Notes: a model not told the origin generated them from the letters alone. Shown: positions 7,734 through 16,749, counted from the first letter of the stretch. The stretch: 64,000 nucleotides of DNA from Hymenobacter lapidiphilus (GCF_013377885.1 NZ_JABKAU010000010.1:1-64000), one strand, 5' to 3'. Translations and numbers: made by a program.

Positions 7734-8186
7734 TTACAGATGCGAGAAAGAAAGCGCCTTAGGCTGTTGCGCCTCGTGCGGATGCTCGGTGCCAGCGTAC
7801 ACGAACAGGTTACGGAACTGCTCGGCACCCAGCTTGTTGCCCTGCAACATGCCGCGTACTGCGTGCTCAATAATCCGGGTCGAGTCCTTGGCCTTTTTGT
7901 CGCGCAGGTTGATGCGCTTCTGTCCGCCGGGGTAGCCCGAGTGGGTGATGTAGATTTTGTCGGTCAACTTCTTGCCGGTTACCCGCAGGTTGTCGGCATT
8001 GATGACGATGACGTTGTCGCCACAATCCGAGTTGGGCGTGAAGGAGGGCTTGTGCTTGCCACGCAGCATGTTGGCAACTTGGCTGCACAACCGGCCCAGA
8101 GTGGCGTCGGCGGCATCAACCACAACCCAGCCCTTGTTGGCGTTGGCTTTGTTGACGGCAACCGTCTTGAAGCTCAGATGGTCCAT
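7734..8186 (-). CDS. rplM: 50S ribosomal protein L13
   Basis: 150 residues. The signatures WVVVDAADATLGRLCSQVA, GDNVIVINADNLRVTGKK and YPGGQKRINLR identify uL13. It is the first gene of rplM-rpsI-rpsB-tsf, with a -7 box 65 bp before its start. Confidence 0.98.
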   Translation of the reverse strand: MDHLSFKTVAVNKANANKGWVVVDAADATLGRLCSQVANMLRGKHKPSFTPNSDCGDNVIVINADNLRVTGKKLTDKIYITHSGYPGGQKRINLRDKKAKDSTRIIEHAVRGMLQGNKLGAEQFRNLFVYAGTEHPHEAQQPKALSFSHL

Positions 8187-8250
8187 TGGGGAGGAGGATA
8201 AACGTTTGAAAATGAAGAAGAAGCCGCGAGCCCTGGGGGCAAAACGGACA

Positions 8251-8258
8251 CAAAGTTA
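8251..8258 (-). promoter_or_regulatory. -7 box of the rplM operon promoter
   Basis: TAACTTTG on the minus strand, with a TTG about 21 bp upstream as a possible -33. The roughly 60-nt leader before rplM has no structure I can name. Confidence 0.6.
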
Positions 8259-8345
8259 CCGCCTTTCGGCAAATATTCAAGCCGGGAGCTTAATAATTGT
8301 CTGGAAAGCAGTGGGAAAGGCGTGCTGTTTTGGTGGTAAACAAGG

Positions 8346-8388
8346 AAAAAAAGTGCGTCATGGTGAGCAAAGTATAACGCACTTTTTG
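8346..8388 (-). terminator. Terminator after the pseudouridine synthase gene
   Basis: A-rich flank, GTGCGT / ACGCAC stem and T-rich flank, usable in both directions. The loop contains GTCATGGTGAGC, close to the core of the family A hairpins, so it may derive from such an element. Confidence 0.55.
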
Positions 8389-8402
8389 CCCTCGTTTACC
8401 AC

Positions 8403-9116
8403 TTACGCGTACTGCCGCATGTTCTCCACCAGCACCCGGAAATCCTTGGGGTAGGGGGCCTCGATGGTCACCGACTCGCCATCGAGCTTGGCGAAGGTGA
8501 GCTGGGCGGCGTGCAGGGCAAAGCGCTTGATAAAAGGCTGTTCCTCTTCGCCCTGCTTCACGTTAAACTTCTTCTTGAGCGTCGACAGGTAGAAGTCTTC
8601 GCCGCCATACACTGTGTCGCCCACAATAGGCGCCTGCAGGTAAGCGAGGTGCAGCCGGATCTGGTGCATGCGGCCGGTGATGGGCTGGCATTCGAGCAGC
8701 GTGTGGCGGGCAAATGCCTCCATGGTACGCACCACCGTAACGGCCGGCTTGCCCTTGTAGGCCAGCCGGGCTTTCCCCTTAGTGGTAGTTTCGATGCTTC
8801 GGTCGACGCGTAGGCCCTCGTAGTGGTGCACGCCCCAAGCCACGGCGTGGTACACCTTGCGCACCTGCCGGTCTTCGAACTGCATGGCCAGGTGGCGGTA
8901 GGCGGCCGGGTTTTTGGCCAGCGCCAGCGCCCCGCTGGTTTCCTTGTCGAGGCGGTGGCAGGCCTGCACGTCGTCGTGGTGCTCGCGGGCCAGGCGCAGG
9001 ATGTTGGGCGCCCCGCCAAACCGCTCGTCGAGCGTGGCCAGGAATGGGGGCTTGTTGATGACGATGAAATCCTCGTCTTCAAACAGAATCAGGTCTTCGA
9101 AATTGGGCAGCTTCAT
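8403..9116 (-). CDS. RluA-family RNA pseudouridine synthase
   Basis: 237 residues from the ATG at 9116 (MKLPNFEDLILFEDEDFIVI), chosen because a -7 box lies just upstream. It isomerises uridine to pseudouridine in rRNA or tRNA. The catalytic motif HRLDKETSGALALAKN carries the conserved Asp (about residue 57), and GRMHQIRLHLAYLQAPIVGD is also typical. No S4 RNA-binding domain precedes the catalytic domain, as in small RluA-type enzymes; the target base cannot be inferred. It is read as a single gene with its own terminator. Confidence 0.9.
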   Translation of the reverse strand: MKLPNFEDLILFEDEDFIVINKPPFLATLDERFGGAPNILRLAREHHDDVQACHRLDKETSGALALAKNPAAYRHLAMQFEDRQVRKVYHAVAWGVHHYEGLRVDRSIETTTKGKARLAYKGKPAVTVVRTMEAFARHTLLECQPITGRMHQIRLHLAYLQAPIVGDTVYGGEDFYLSTLKKKFNVKQGEEEQPFIKRFALHAAQLTFAKLDGESVTIEAPYPKDFRVLVENMRQYA

Positions 9117-9125
9117 ATAGAGCTG

Positions 9126-9133
9126 CAAAGGTA
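9126..9133 (-). promoter_or_regulatory. -7 box of the pseudouridine synthase gene
   Basis: TACCTTTG on the minus strand, nine bases before the start codon, implying a very short leader. Confidence 0.5.
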
Positions 9134-9140
9134 AGGGGTA

Positions 9141-9341
9141 GAGAAGTGAGAAGCGGGGAGACGGGTATGAAGAAGCAAGAAAAAGGGAGGTCATCCTGAG
9201 TGCAGCGCAGCGGAGTCGAAGCATCTCTACCGCTTCGTTGCAGCCGACAGGAATACTGTTGCGGTAGAAATTCTTCGGCTTCGCTCAGAATGACGTTCCT
9301 TTTTCTTGCTTCTTCATACCCGTCCCTCGCTGCTCACTTCT
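9141..9341. repeat. Long composite hairpin element
   Basis: Outer arms at about 9141-9187 (GAGAAGTGAGAAGCGGGGAG onward) and 9298-9341 are complementary with few mismatches. The inner arms differ in type: the left carries GAAGCATCTCTACCGCTTCG, the right the complement of an AAGAATTTC-type core. The right outer arm overlaps the histidine kinase stop codon at 9334-9336. Confidence 0.8.
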
Positions 9342-10446
9342 GCCTCGGCCGGGGCAGCTTGAATTCGAGCGTGGTACCCTGGCCTGGCTCGCTTCGTACC
9401 CGGATGATGGATTTGTGGGCCTCCACCAAGTGCTTGCTGATGGCCAGCCCCAGCCCCGTGCCGCCCGCCGCCCGCGACTCGCGGGTGCGGCTTTTATCGA
9501 TGCGGTAGAAACGCTCGAAAATGCGCTGCTGATGCTGCTTGGCAATACCTTCGCCGTCATCATGCACCTGAATCAGTACTTTTTTTGGACCGGTTTCCAG
9601 GCTTACCATCACCTGCCCCTGCTCGCGGCCGTATTTGATGGCATTGTCAATCAGGTTGATGAGCACCTGCCGGATGCGGCCGCGGTCGGCCAGCACAAGT
9701 ACGGAGCGCGTTACATCGGGCATCTGCGCTTCGGACCCGTCGGCTTCGGCGGACGCTACCCGTAGCTCCAGGCTTACTTGGCGGCGAGCGGCCTGCAACT
9801 CCAGCTGCTCAAAAATGTCGCGTACCAGCTGGGGTAAGTCGAAGGACTGGCGGCGCATCCGCAACACGCCTTTTTCGAGTTGGGAAATGGTTACCAAGTC
9901 CTGCACGAGCTGGTCGAGGGCATCGAGGCTGGTGGCGGCTTTGCGCAGAAACTTGCGGCGCGTGGCCGCGTCCATGCTCCCATTCGGACTCTCCTCCTCC
10001 TCGTCGAGCACGGTATGCACGAAGCCCTGCGCGGCGAAAATGGGCGTTTTTAACTCATGCGACACATCGGCCAGAAATTCGCGCCGCAGCTCCTGCAGGC
10101 GCTTCAGCTCGTCGATTTCCTGCTGCTTGCGCTGGGCCATGTCCAGGATTTCCTCGCGCATGCGCTTGAGTGGCTCGGGCCGGAACAACAGCTTGTTCGA
10201 CAGGCGCCGGAAGTCTTTGCGCTTGATGTAGTCCAGCTCCTGGTAGATGTTGTTGACCTCGCGAAAAATGAGGGCTTCAAACAGCAGGTACAGCAGCAGA
10301 AAGCACGCCGCCACCGTAATGGCAGCCGCCAGCACGGCCTGCTCGCGCGGCATAGTGGGCACCGCCAGCACCAGCGCCGTCAGCACCACCGCTACCAGCC
10401 CCGACAGTAGCAGCGCAATGCTGCGGGAAGATAAAACCAGGCGCAT
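9334..10446 (-). CDS. Sensor histidine kinase, PhoR-like
   Basis: 370 residues. Two transmembrane helices near the N-terminus (about 8-30 and 37-60) enclose almost no periplasmic loop, so it may sense a membrane or cytoplasmic cue. A HisKA domain with phospho-acceptor His in DVSHELKTPIFAAQGF (about 130) is followed by an HATPase domain with N box NLIDNAIKYGREQG, G1 box DDGEGIAKQHQQRIF and G2 box GGTGLGLAISKHL. The response regulator gene lies upstream on the same strand, with a hairpin element between. Signal unknown; the pairing suggests a PhoBR-type system, but there is no phosphate gene nearby. Confidence 0.92.
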   Translation of the reverse strand: MRLVLSSRSIALLLSGLVAVVLTALVLAVPTMPREQAVLAAAITVAACFLLLYLLFEALIFREVNNIYQELDYIKRKDFRRLSNKLLFRPEPLKRMREEILDMAQRKQQEIDELKRLQELRREFLADVSHELKTPIFAAQGFVHTVLDEEEESPNGSMDAATRRKFLRKAATSLDALDQLVQDLVTISQLEKGVLRMRRQSFDLPQLVRDIFEQLELQAARRQVSLELRVASAEADGSEAQMPDVTRSVLVLADRGRIRQVLINLIDNAIKYGREQGQVMVSLETGPKKVLIQVHDDGEGIAKQHQQRIFERFYRIDKSRTRESRAAGGTGLGLAISKHLVEAHKSIIRVRSEPGQGTTLEFKLPRPRQK

Positions 10447-10493
10447 GCTTTCAGAAATTAGGTTTCAGGTGTCAGAGCCTGCTGGCAACGGAG

Positions 10494-10664
10494 TTGTTTA
10501 GGAGGTCGAGTAGGATGTCATGCTTCATCTGGCGTCTGCGTAGTCGAAGCATCTCTACTGTTTATGTTGAGCGGCCCTGACAAAGCGGTAGAGATGCTTC
10601 GACTGCGCGGACGCCAGATGAAGCATGACGTCCTACTTGACCCCTGGCACTTTCTAAACAGCTT
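10494..10664. repeat. Dispersed hairpin element, family A, between RR and HK genes
   Basis: Arms at 10494-10560 and 10586-10664 are complementary with several mismatches. The arms share TCATCTGGCGTCYGCG with the element at 45053-45226 and the TTTCTAAACAGC flank with those at 5000 and 45053. It separates two genes that are probably co-transcribed. Confidence 0.9.
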
Positions 10665-10689
10665 CCCTATGATGTGCCTAATCTCTGAC

Positions 10690-11388
10690 TCAGTCAATAT
10701 TGAACTTGTAGCCCACGCCTTTGATGGTCTGGATGTGGTGGTCGCCTACCTTTTCGCGCACTTTGCGCACGTGTACGTCCACGGTGCGGGCCAGCACGAA
10801 CACGTCGCTGCCCCAAATGTTCTGCAGTAGCTCTTCGCGGCCGAATACCTTGTGGGGCGAGGCGGCCAGGAAGGCCAGCAGTTCGAACTCCTTTTTGGGC
10901 AGCGTGATCTTGCGGCCGTCCTGGTACACGGCAAAACCCGTGCGGTCGATGGTGAGGCCGTTTATTTCAATAGTGTCGGACACGTGCTGGGGCTCTTTGT
11001 CGCGGCGCACGTAGGCGGCTAGGCGGCTGAGCAGGGCGCGGGGCTTGATGGGTTTGGCAATGAAGTCGTCGGCCCCGGCATCAAAGGCGGCTACTTCCGA
11101 AAACTCCTCGGCCCGGGCCGTCAGGAAGATGATGTAGGTGTCCTTGAACCGGGGCTGCTCGCGCAGCTGGCGGCAGGCAGCAATGCCGTCGAGGCGGGGC
11201 ATCATCACATCGAGCAGCACAATGTCGGGGCTGAATTCGGCTGCTACCTCAAGGGCCTGATGGCCGTCGGCGGCGCTGGCCACGGTATAGCCTTCCTTGC
11301 GCAGGTTGTATTCAAGCAGCTCTACAATGTCGGGGTCATCATCGACTACCAGAATTTTGTAGGCGTTGGGGTTGGTGGCTGGTTGCAC
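10690..11388 (-). CDS. OmpR/PhoB-family response regulator
   Basis: 232 residues if begun at the GTG at 11388 (VQPATNPNAYKILVVDDDPD), the usual length; the frame is open further upstream but that part is low-complexity and unlike a receiver. The receiver domain has DDD at the acidic pocket, the phospho-acceptor Asp in DIVLLDVMMPRLDG, and conserved Thr and Lys (FLTARAE, DDFIAKPIKPRAL). The C-terminal winged helix has FELLAFLAASPHKVFGREEL and ends with a typical IQTIKGVGYKFNID. It pairs with the kinase at 9334-10446. Confidence 0.93.
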   Translation of the reverse strand: MQPATNPNAYKILVVDDDPDIVELLEYNLRKEGYTVASAADGHQALEVAAEFSPDIVLLDVMMPRLDGIAACRQLREQPRFKDTYIIFLTARAEEFSEVAAFDAGADDFIAKPIKPRALLSRLAAYVRRDKEPQHVSDTIEINGLTIDRTGFAVYQDGRKITLPKKEFELLAFLAASPHKVFGREELLQNIWGSDVFVLARTVDVHVRKVREKVGDHHIQTIKGVGYKFNID

Positions 11389-11692
11389 AGGCAGAGGCGG
11401 TTTAGGGTAGAACAGCAGGCGGGCAGATAAAAGTACGGCTGGCCGGCGTGACCGGCGTGTTATCGTTTCGTTACCCGGGCCACGGCGCCAGCCCAGCAGC
11501 GCCGGCCGGGGCAGCTTGGTCGGCACCGGGTTCGGAATGGGCCACACGAAATCGGCCAGCCCAGGCGGGCGGGCTGAAGCAGCGGCGGCGGTGCTTACCA
11601 GTACCGGTCGGAAGCGAGCAGGGGCAAATAGCAGCATCGGAAGCAAAGCAGGAAAAGAGGTGAAAGGAGCAGCCTGATGAACCTGGAAGGGC

Positions 11693-11724
11693 AAAAAAAA
11701 GGCGGCCCCTGTTGGGAGCCGCCT
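11693..11724 (-). terminator. Terminator of the DUF3108 gene
   Basis: On the minus strand a GGCGGCTCCCAACAGGGGCC hairpin is followed by eight T residues, 12 bp past the stop codon. Confidence 0.85.
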
Positions 11725-11735
11725 GGTAATACGTG

Positions 11736-12569
11736 CTAATTCTGAGCCACCATATTGAGCCGGTTTCGCAGGCCCTTGTACTTGTAGAGGTCCACCTTCA
11801 CGGCTCCGACCAGCATATCGGCCTGAATGAGCACCGGTACCTTGTTCTGATCGTCGGAGAGGTATACGGAAACGGCGTTTTCGCCTTTGAATAACTTGTT
11901 TTTGGGCATTTTGGGAACCAGCCGGATAGCGCGGATAGTGCCAGCTCTGGTGCTTACCGTTTCGCGGCCCTTGTAAATTACATCCATGGGCAGCATTTCC
12001 TCATCGAAGAAACCCTGCACCCGGATAACCTCGCCGGGCCGGCGCAGATCGTAGTTGAGCGTGCGCAGGTAGTAAAATCCGCTGACGATATCCTGCACAT
12101 TGTCGGGTACTTTGAAGGTGCCACGCTTGACGTCGTTCTTGTCTTTCTTGTAGCTCTCGACATTTGCAACGTCGCGCAGACGGTCGAAGTCGACGGTTTC
12201 GCGCTTGCGGTAGTTGTTCTCCTCAATATTGCGGAAGAAGCGCCGGGGCTGAATGCTACTCGTGTCGATGTAGGAGCGCCAGGTGTCGCGGATGCGCAGA
12301 AAGTAGTCGAACGAGCCGATAGTGCGGCCCGTAACGGTGGCCCGGTAACAGGGCCTGTCGTTGATGCGGTGCAGGTTGTTGTCGAGCTCAATGGTAGCAT
12401 CGGCGGCGTTGATTAGGCCGTAATGCACTTTATACTGCAGGGTTTCGCCCGTCTGGAAACTGGTATTGTCAGCCGAGCGGGCCGGCTGCTTGGTTGGTCC
12501 GAAAGCCACCAGACCAGTAATCAGCAAACAGAATACAAGTGAAAGTAGAAGCCGACGGCGAATAAGCAT
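11736..12569 (-). CDS. DUF3108 domain periplasmic protein
   Basis: 277 residues. An N-terminal hydrophobic segment (RRLLLSLVFCLLITGLVAF) acts as signal peptide or anchor. The body matches DUF3108 proteins: GETLQYKVHYGLINAADATI near residue 44, then strands of a predicted beta-barrel or lipocalin-like fold (DYFLRIRDTWRSYIDT) and ending with YKGLRNRLNM. DUF3108 proteins are exported and of unknown function in Bacteroidota. It is monocistronic with a strong terminator. Confidence 0.8.
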   Translation of the reverse strand: MLIRRRLLLSLVFCLLITGLVAFGPTKQPARSADNTSFQTGETLQYKVHYGLINAADATIELDNNLHRINDRPCYRATVTGRTIGSFDYFLRIRDTWRSYIDTSSIQPRRFFRNIEENNYRKRETVDFDRLRDVANVESYKKDKNDVKRGTFKVPDNVQDIVSGFYYLRTLNYDLRRPGEVIRVQGFFDEEMLPMDVIYKGRETVSTRAGTIRAIRLVPKMPKNKLFKGENAVSVYLSDDQNKVPVLIQADMLVGAVKVDLYKYKGLRNRLNMVAQN

Positions 12570-12759
12570 GAGCAGGTCCAGAACAATGAATCGGCTGATT
12601 CATTTCAAAAGCGGTGCCAGTAAAGATACTGGGTTTTAGGCAGCAGAAAATCTGCCACTATGAACCTAGGCAATTACGCAGCCCATCGACTGTGGTCCAG
12701 CCATCGGCCTGCAACCGTAATACACGCAGGTGGCCCGTCTGGCAGCGTACCGGGGTGCA

Positions 12760-12792
12760 GGCTGTAGCCAAGCGGGTTTCGAACCGCTGACC
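12760..12792 (-). other. tRNA 3'-end-like fragment (no complete tRNA)
   Basis: Read on the minus strand, GGTC then AGCGGTTCGAAACCCGCT then TGGCTAC looks like a variable loop, T-arm and 3' acceptor strand. The T-stem AGCGG/CCGCT pairs but leaves an 8-nt loop (TTCGAAAC), one base too long, and no matching 5' acceptor or anticodon arm was found. It may be a tRNA remnant or chance. Confidence 0.2.
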
Positions 12793-12795
12793 AGC

Positions 12796-12830
12796 AAAAA
12801 AAAGCTCCCCCGGTTACCGGGGGAGCTTTC
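12796..12830 (-). terminator. Terminator of recA
   Basis: GAAAGCTCCCCCGG / CCGGGGGAGCTTT stem-loop followed on the minus strand by a run of eight T, 22 bp past the recA stop codon. Confidence 0.9.
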
Positions 12831-12851
12831 TTATAAACTACAGACACGCGC

Positions 12852-14006
12852 TTACGCTTCGTCTTCCACAGGCTCCATAGTCTCTTCGGAGTCCACGGTG
12901 CGGTCCTCGTCGAGGGCGGCCAGCGCCTCCTCGGGGCTGCCTTTTACCTTGGCTCTAATCTGGGCTTCGATTTTGTCGGCCAACTCAGGGTTGTCCTGCA
13001 AAATGGTTTTTACACCCTCGCGACCCTGGCCGAGGCGGTTGCCGTCGTAGCTGAACCACGAGCCCGACTTGGCAATAATACCCATATCAACGCCCAGATC
13101 GAGGATTTCACCCACTTTGGAAATACCTTCGCCGTAGATGATGTCGAATTCAATCACCTTGAACGGTGGGGCCACCTTGTTCTTGGCCACCTTTACCTTG
13201 GTGCGGTTGCCAGTGATGTTGTCCTTGTCCTCCTTGATCTGGCCGATCCGACGGATGTCGAGGCGTACCGAGGCATAGAACTTGAGCGCGTTACCACCAG
13301 TCGTGGTTTCGGGCGAGCCGAACATCACGCCGATTTTCTCGCGCAGCTGGTTAATGAAAATGCAGCAGCAGCCGGTTTTGTTGATGGTGCCGGTGAGCTT
13401 GCGCAGGGCCTGGCTCATCAGACGGGCGTGCAGACCCACCTTCGAGTCGCCCATGTCGCCTTCCAGCTCGCCTTTCGGCACCAAGGCCGCTACCGAGTCA
13501 ATGACGATGATATCAATGGCACCGCTGGAAATCAGCTGATCGGCAATTTCGAGGGCCTGCTCGCCGTTGTCGGGCTGCGCGATGAGCAGGTTAGCCGTGT
13601 CGATGCCAAGCTTGCGGGCGTATACAGGGTCGAAGGCGTGCTCCGCGTCGATGAAGGCCGCAATGCCGCCCTTCTTCTGGGCTTCGGCAATGCAGTGCAT
13701 GGTGAGCGTGGTTTTACCCGACGACTCGGGGCCGTAAATTTCGACCACGCGGCCCTTGGGCAAACCACCCACGCCGAGGGCAATATCGAGGCCGAGCGAG
13801 CCGGTGCTGATAACTTCAATATCCTGCTGTATCCGGCTGTTGTCAAGCTTCATGACGGTGCCCTTGCCGTAGTTCTTGTCAAGCTTTTCAAGGGTCAGGG
13901 CCAGCGCCTTCAGCTTCTGCTGCTGCGGGGTCAGGTCTTTGCTATCGGCTTTGTCAGCTTTGTCAGCTTTCTCAGCCTTATCGGCTTTGTTGGAGTTTAA
14001 GGCCAT
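12852..14006 (-). CDS. recA: Recombinase RecA
   Basis: 384 residues from the ATG at 14006 ([13 protein letters not shown]). RecA forms filaments on single-stranded DNA, drives strand exchange and triggers LexA cleavage. Walker A is [13 protein letters not shown], Walker [16 protein letters not shown], and loop L2 contains [20 protein letters not shown]. An unusual N-terminal extension of lysine-alanine-aspartate repeats ([17 protein letters not shown]) is encoded by near-identical 9-bp units and lies before the normal core. The C-terminus ends in an acidic tail, as expected. It is read alone, with its own terminator. Confidence 0.98.
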   Translation of the reverse strand: MALNSNKADKAEKADKADKADSKDLTPQQQKLKALALTLEKLDKNYGKGTVMKLDNSRIQQDIEVISTGSLGLDIALGVGGLPKGRVVEIYGPESSGKTTLTMHCIAEAQKKGGIAAFIDAEHAFDPVYARKLGIDTANLLIAQPDNGEQALEIADQLISSGAIDIIVIDSVAALVPKGELEGDMGDSKVGLHARLMSQALRKLTGTINKTGCCCIFINQLREKIGVMFGSPETTTGGNALKFYASVRLDIRRIGQIKEDKDNITGNRTKVKVAKNKVAPPFKVIEFDIIYGEGISKVGEILDLGVDMGIIAKSGSWFSYDGNRLGQGREGVKTILQDNPELADKIEAQIRAKVKGSPEEALAALDEDRTVDSEETMEPVEDEA

Positions 14007-14175
14007 CAGAAAAGGGGGTAAGTAGATTTGCTTAGGTTTGGTGAATGTAAGTCTTTTTGCCAGCCTCTGCAAGCCTACTCAGGCTGCCGGAGGGGCTGGC
14101 ATCTGGTAACGCCGGCCGACTATATTTTGTGCCCGCAATGCTAAAGAAATTCGTCGGATTCAGCATCTTTTTCTC

Positions 14176-15342
14176 GTGCTAAAATTTTTAGAAATTTGCC
14201 CTGCCTGCAGGCCCCTGATACTGACGCTGCTAGCCGGGCTGGCCAGCAGCACGCTGGCCCATGCGCAGCTCGACAACCGGGCTTTTCTGTACCGGGCTCC
14301 GCTCGGCCCGAGCTACGAACACCAGTTGCGGCTGGAGGTGCAGGGGTTTCTGTTTAATAAAGACAACGAGTATTTCAACAAGATTGATCCTGGGCTAACT
14401 TACTTCGGGGCGCAACTGGCCCCGCGGCTGGTGTACTATCCGGCCGGCAACCTGCGCTTGGAGGCAGGTGTGTTTCTGTGGAAAGACTACGGGACGCCCC
14501 GGCTGCGGCAGGTGCGGCCGCTATTCACGCTCAAATACCGCCAGGGGCCGCACACGCTGTTGTTTGGTAACCTCGAAGGCAACCTGCACCACGGCTACAT
14601 TGAGCCGCTATTTGATTTTGAGCGGGTGATAACCAATCGGCTGGAAGAAGGCTTGCAGTACCAGTTGCAAACCCCGCGCACCAGCTTGGATGCATGGGTA
14701 AACTGGGTGCGACAACAGTACCGGTTCAGTAATTTCCAGGAAGAAGTGGCCGGGGGCCTCACGCTGGAACATCGCCTGCTGGCCGATTCGGCCCGGTGGT
14801 TGGTGGCATTGCCGTTTCAGTTCACGGCTACTCACCGCGGCGGCCAGATTGATACCATCGATAAGCCGTTGCAGACGTTGTTTAACGGCGCCACGGGGCT
14901 GCGGGTGCGGCGCGGGCTGTCCTCCAACTTGGTGCGTGCAGTGCATTTCGATGGCTATCTGACGTACTTCAACGATTATTCTTTCACCGAGGAGTTGCCT
15001 TTCAAGAGCGGAACGGGCATCTACCTGAACGTGGGGGCTGATACGCGGCTTTCCAATCTGCAAGTGGCCTACTGGAGCGGGAAAGGCTACATTTCACCCC
15101 TTGGCGGCCGGCTCTACCAGTCGGTATCGTCTTCGGCCGTGGATGTGGGCTACACAGAGCGACAGCGCCAACTCCTGATTCTGCGGGTGCTACGCGACTA
15201 CCGGCTACCGGGCCAGGTTATTCTAACCACCCGTTTCGAGCCCCTCTATGACCTCAACAACGGACTGTTCGACTTCTCGTTTGCGCTCTACCTGAATTTC
15301 AACCAGAGCTTTCTGCTAACCACGTTGCGCCCTAACCGCTGA
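14176..15342 (+). CDS. Predicted outer membrane beta-barrel protein
   Basis: 388 residues starting at a GTG at 14176; a TATATTTTG stretch 45-50 bp upstream could be the -7 region. A signal peptide ends at AHAQ (about residue 30). The rest alternates aromatic and charged residues in short strands (GLTYFGAQLAPRLVYYPAG, LRLEAGVFLWKDYG) and finishes with FDFSFALYLNFNQSF, as in outer membrane barrels. I cannot assign a family or ligand. It is transcribed away from recA and has no operon partner. Confidence 0.65.
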   Translation: MLKFLEICPACRPLILTLLAGLASSTLAHAQLDNRAFLYRAPLGPSYEHQLRLEVQGFLFNKDNEYFNKIDPGLTYFGAQLAPRLVYYPAGNLRLEAGVFLWKDYGTPRLRQVRPLFTLKYRQGPHTLLFGNLEGNLHHGYIEPLFDFERVITNRLEEGLQYQLQTPRTSLDAWVNWVRQQYRFSNFQEEVAGGLTLEHRLLADSARWLVALPFQFTATHRGGQIDTIDKPLQTLFNGATGLRVRRGLSSNLVRAVHFDGYLTYFNDYSFTEELPFKSGTGIYLNVGADTRLSNLQVAYWSGKGYISPLGGRLYQSVSSSAVDVGYTERQRQLLILRVLRDYRLPGQVILTTRFEPLYDLNNGLFDFSFALYLNFNQSFLLTTLRPNR

Positions 15343-15409
15343 CTGGTGGAGGCTGAGCCTATCTGGAGAAGGCGGCCGCGTAAAGGACGAAGAATAGAAC
15401 ATCTTACGT

Positions 15410-16051
15410 TTACGCCTGCTCTTCGCGCCGCAAAATGTAGTGCAGGACCGGCGCAGTGCCCAAAACCCGGCGCAGCCAAGCCGGGCGGGCGGGCACCGGC
15501 AGCGGCTGGAAGCCCAGCGCCTCGGCTACAGCCACGCTGCGCGGGTTGTCGGGGCGGCAGCGGATGAGCAGGCGGGCCGCCCCGAGCGGCCCGAAGGCGA
15601 AGGCCACGGCTGCCGCCAATGCCTCGCGGGCATACCCCTGTCCCTCTGCCTCAGCGGCCAGGTAATACCCGATTTCGAGAGTAATGGGAGCGGTCCACTT
15701 AGGCTTAAGGCTGATGTCGCCGAGGTAGTGGCCGCCCTTGCGGTGCCAGATGCCGTGCACGTAGAGCCGGCCGGTGCGCCAGTCGCGGCCGAATTGCTCC
15801 AGCAGCCGGCCGCTCGACTCAACCGAAGTGGCCGCCGCCTCGCGGGTGGGGAAAGATGGCCGCAGCCGCAGCCGGTTGGCGGCTATCAGCGCGAAGAATT
15901 CTGCCGCATCAGCCATACCGTAAGGTCGCAGCAGCAGCCGGGTCGTGAGGCGCGGGTCGGAGTCGGGGGCAGCGGCAGGAGCGGGCAAAGCGGCGTATAT
16001 GCGTTGGAAATGGGTACAGAAAGGCGGCAGACGCTTTATAACGCAGAACAC
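15410..16051 (-). CDS. GNAT acetyltransferase, RimJ/RimL-like
   Basis: The domain begins at LTTRLLLRPYGMADAAEFFA and contains LEIGYYLAAEAEGQGYAREA, the acetyl-CoA binding loop, and NPRSVAVAEALGFQPLPVP, as in RimJ/RimL N-terminal acetyltransferases that often modify ribosomal proteins or toxins. The start is uncertain: the GTG at 16051 gives 213 residues, a TTG at 15988 gives 192, closer to family length; the frame is open further upstream without similarity to GNAT. Substrate unknown. Confidence 0.75.
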   Translation of the reverse strand: MFCVIKRLPPFCTHFQRIYAALPAPAAAPDSDPRLTTRLLLRPYGMADAAEFFALIAANRLRLRPSFPTREAAATSVESSGRLLEQFGRDWRTGRLYVHGIWHRKGGHYLGDISLKPKWTAPITLEIGYYLAAEAEGQGYAREALAAAVAFAFGPLGAARLLIRCRPDNPRSVAVAEALGFQPLPVPARPAWLRRVLGTAPVLHYILRREEQA

Positions 16052-16242
16052 GACGCTGTAGTCCGCCCACGCTGCCAGAACGCATATTTGGGTTGCCGGT
16101 GCTAACGCCTGCCCAATGTAGAGACGCCTTTTTGCGTTCCGTAGTTGGATGGCATTCGCGGCAGCCAATATCAGCAGCAACGAAATGTGAACTGCTGCGC
16201 TTCTAGCATACGAACACGCCGTTTGCGAAACGGTTATAACCG

Positions 16243-16272
16243 GAAAAGCCACCTCATGGGAGGTGGCTTTTC
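16243..16272 (-). terminator. Bidirectional terminator
   Basis: AAAAGCCACCTC / GAGGTGGCTTTT stem with short loop, T-rich on both strands. It terminates the 147-aa gene at 16302-16745. Confidence 0.8.
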
Positions 16273-16301
16273 TAATGTATTATCCGACCGGTTGAAAGCG
16301 G

Positions 16302-16745
16302 CTATTTCGTGAGCTGCAGGCCGACACCGGAGCGCGACTGAGGCGGGCTGCCCAGGGAGTGCTGATTGCGCATCACGTTTACCTGGCGGGCGGCTTCGTT
16401 GAAGTATTCGAGCCGACGGATGAGCATTTCCTTGGTCAGCACGCGGCCTTCGGGCGTGCGCATCAGGCTCTTTTTGTCGGCCAGAATCCGCTGCATCATT
16501 GCCTCGTTGTGCGCTTCGTTGCTTTGGAACTGAGCCAGAAACTCGCGTACCTGCTCGCGGGGCGTGAGGTCGGGGGAAAGGCGGAACTGGCCGCCGCCCT
16601 GGTTGAGCACCTCGCTCAGCACGTACACCTCCAGCGGCAACGACACGTTCAGGGCCGTTGGGCTGATGTTGAGGCCCGCATCGAGGCCGCTAAGGATGAT
16701 GACGAGGTTGCGCTCAAACTGCTCGTAGTAACCGGCTGCTTCCAT
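16302..16745 (-). CDS. Conserved hypothetical protein, 147 aa
   Basis: A soluble, mainly helical protein (MEAAGYYEQFERNLVIILSG) with no signal peptide or membrane segment. Its codon use matches the genome and it has a clear terminator, so it is probably real. I do not recognise the family. It lies 109 bp downstream of the MoxR gene on the same strand, with an AT-rich repeat spacer between. Confidence 0.6.
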   Translation of the reverse strand: MEAAGYYEQFERNLVIILSGLDAGLNISPTALNVSLPLEVYVLSEVLNQGGGQFRLSPDLTPREQVREFLAQFQSNEAHNEAMMQRILADKKSLMRTPEGRVLTKEMLIRRLEYFNEAARQVNVMRNQHSLGSPPQSRSGVGLQLTK

Positions 16746-16749
16746 TTTT

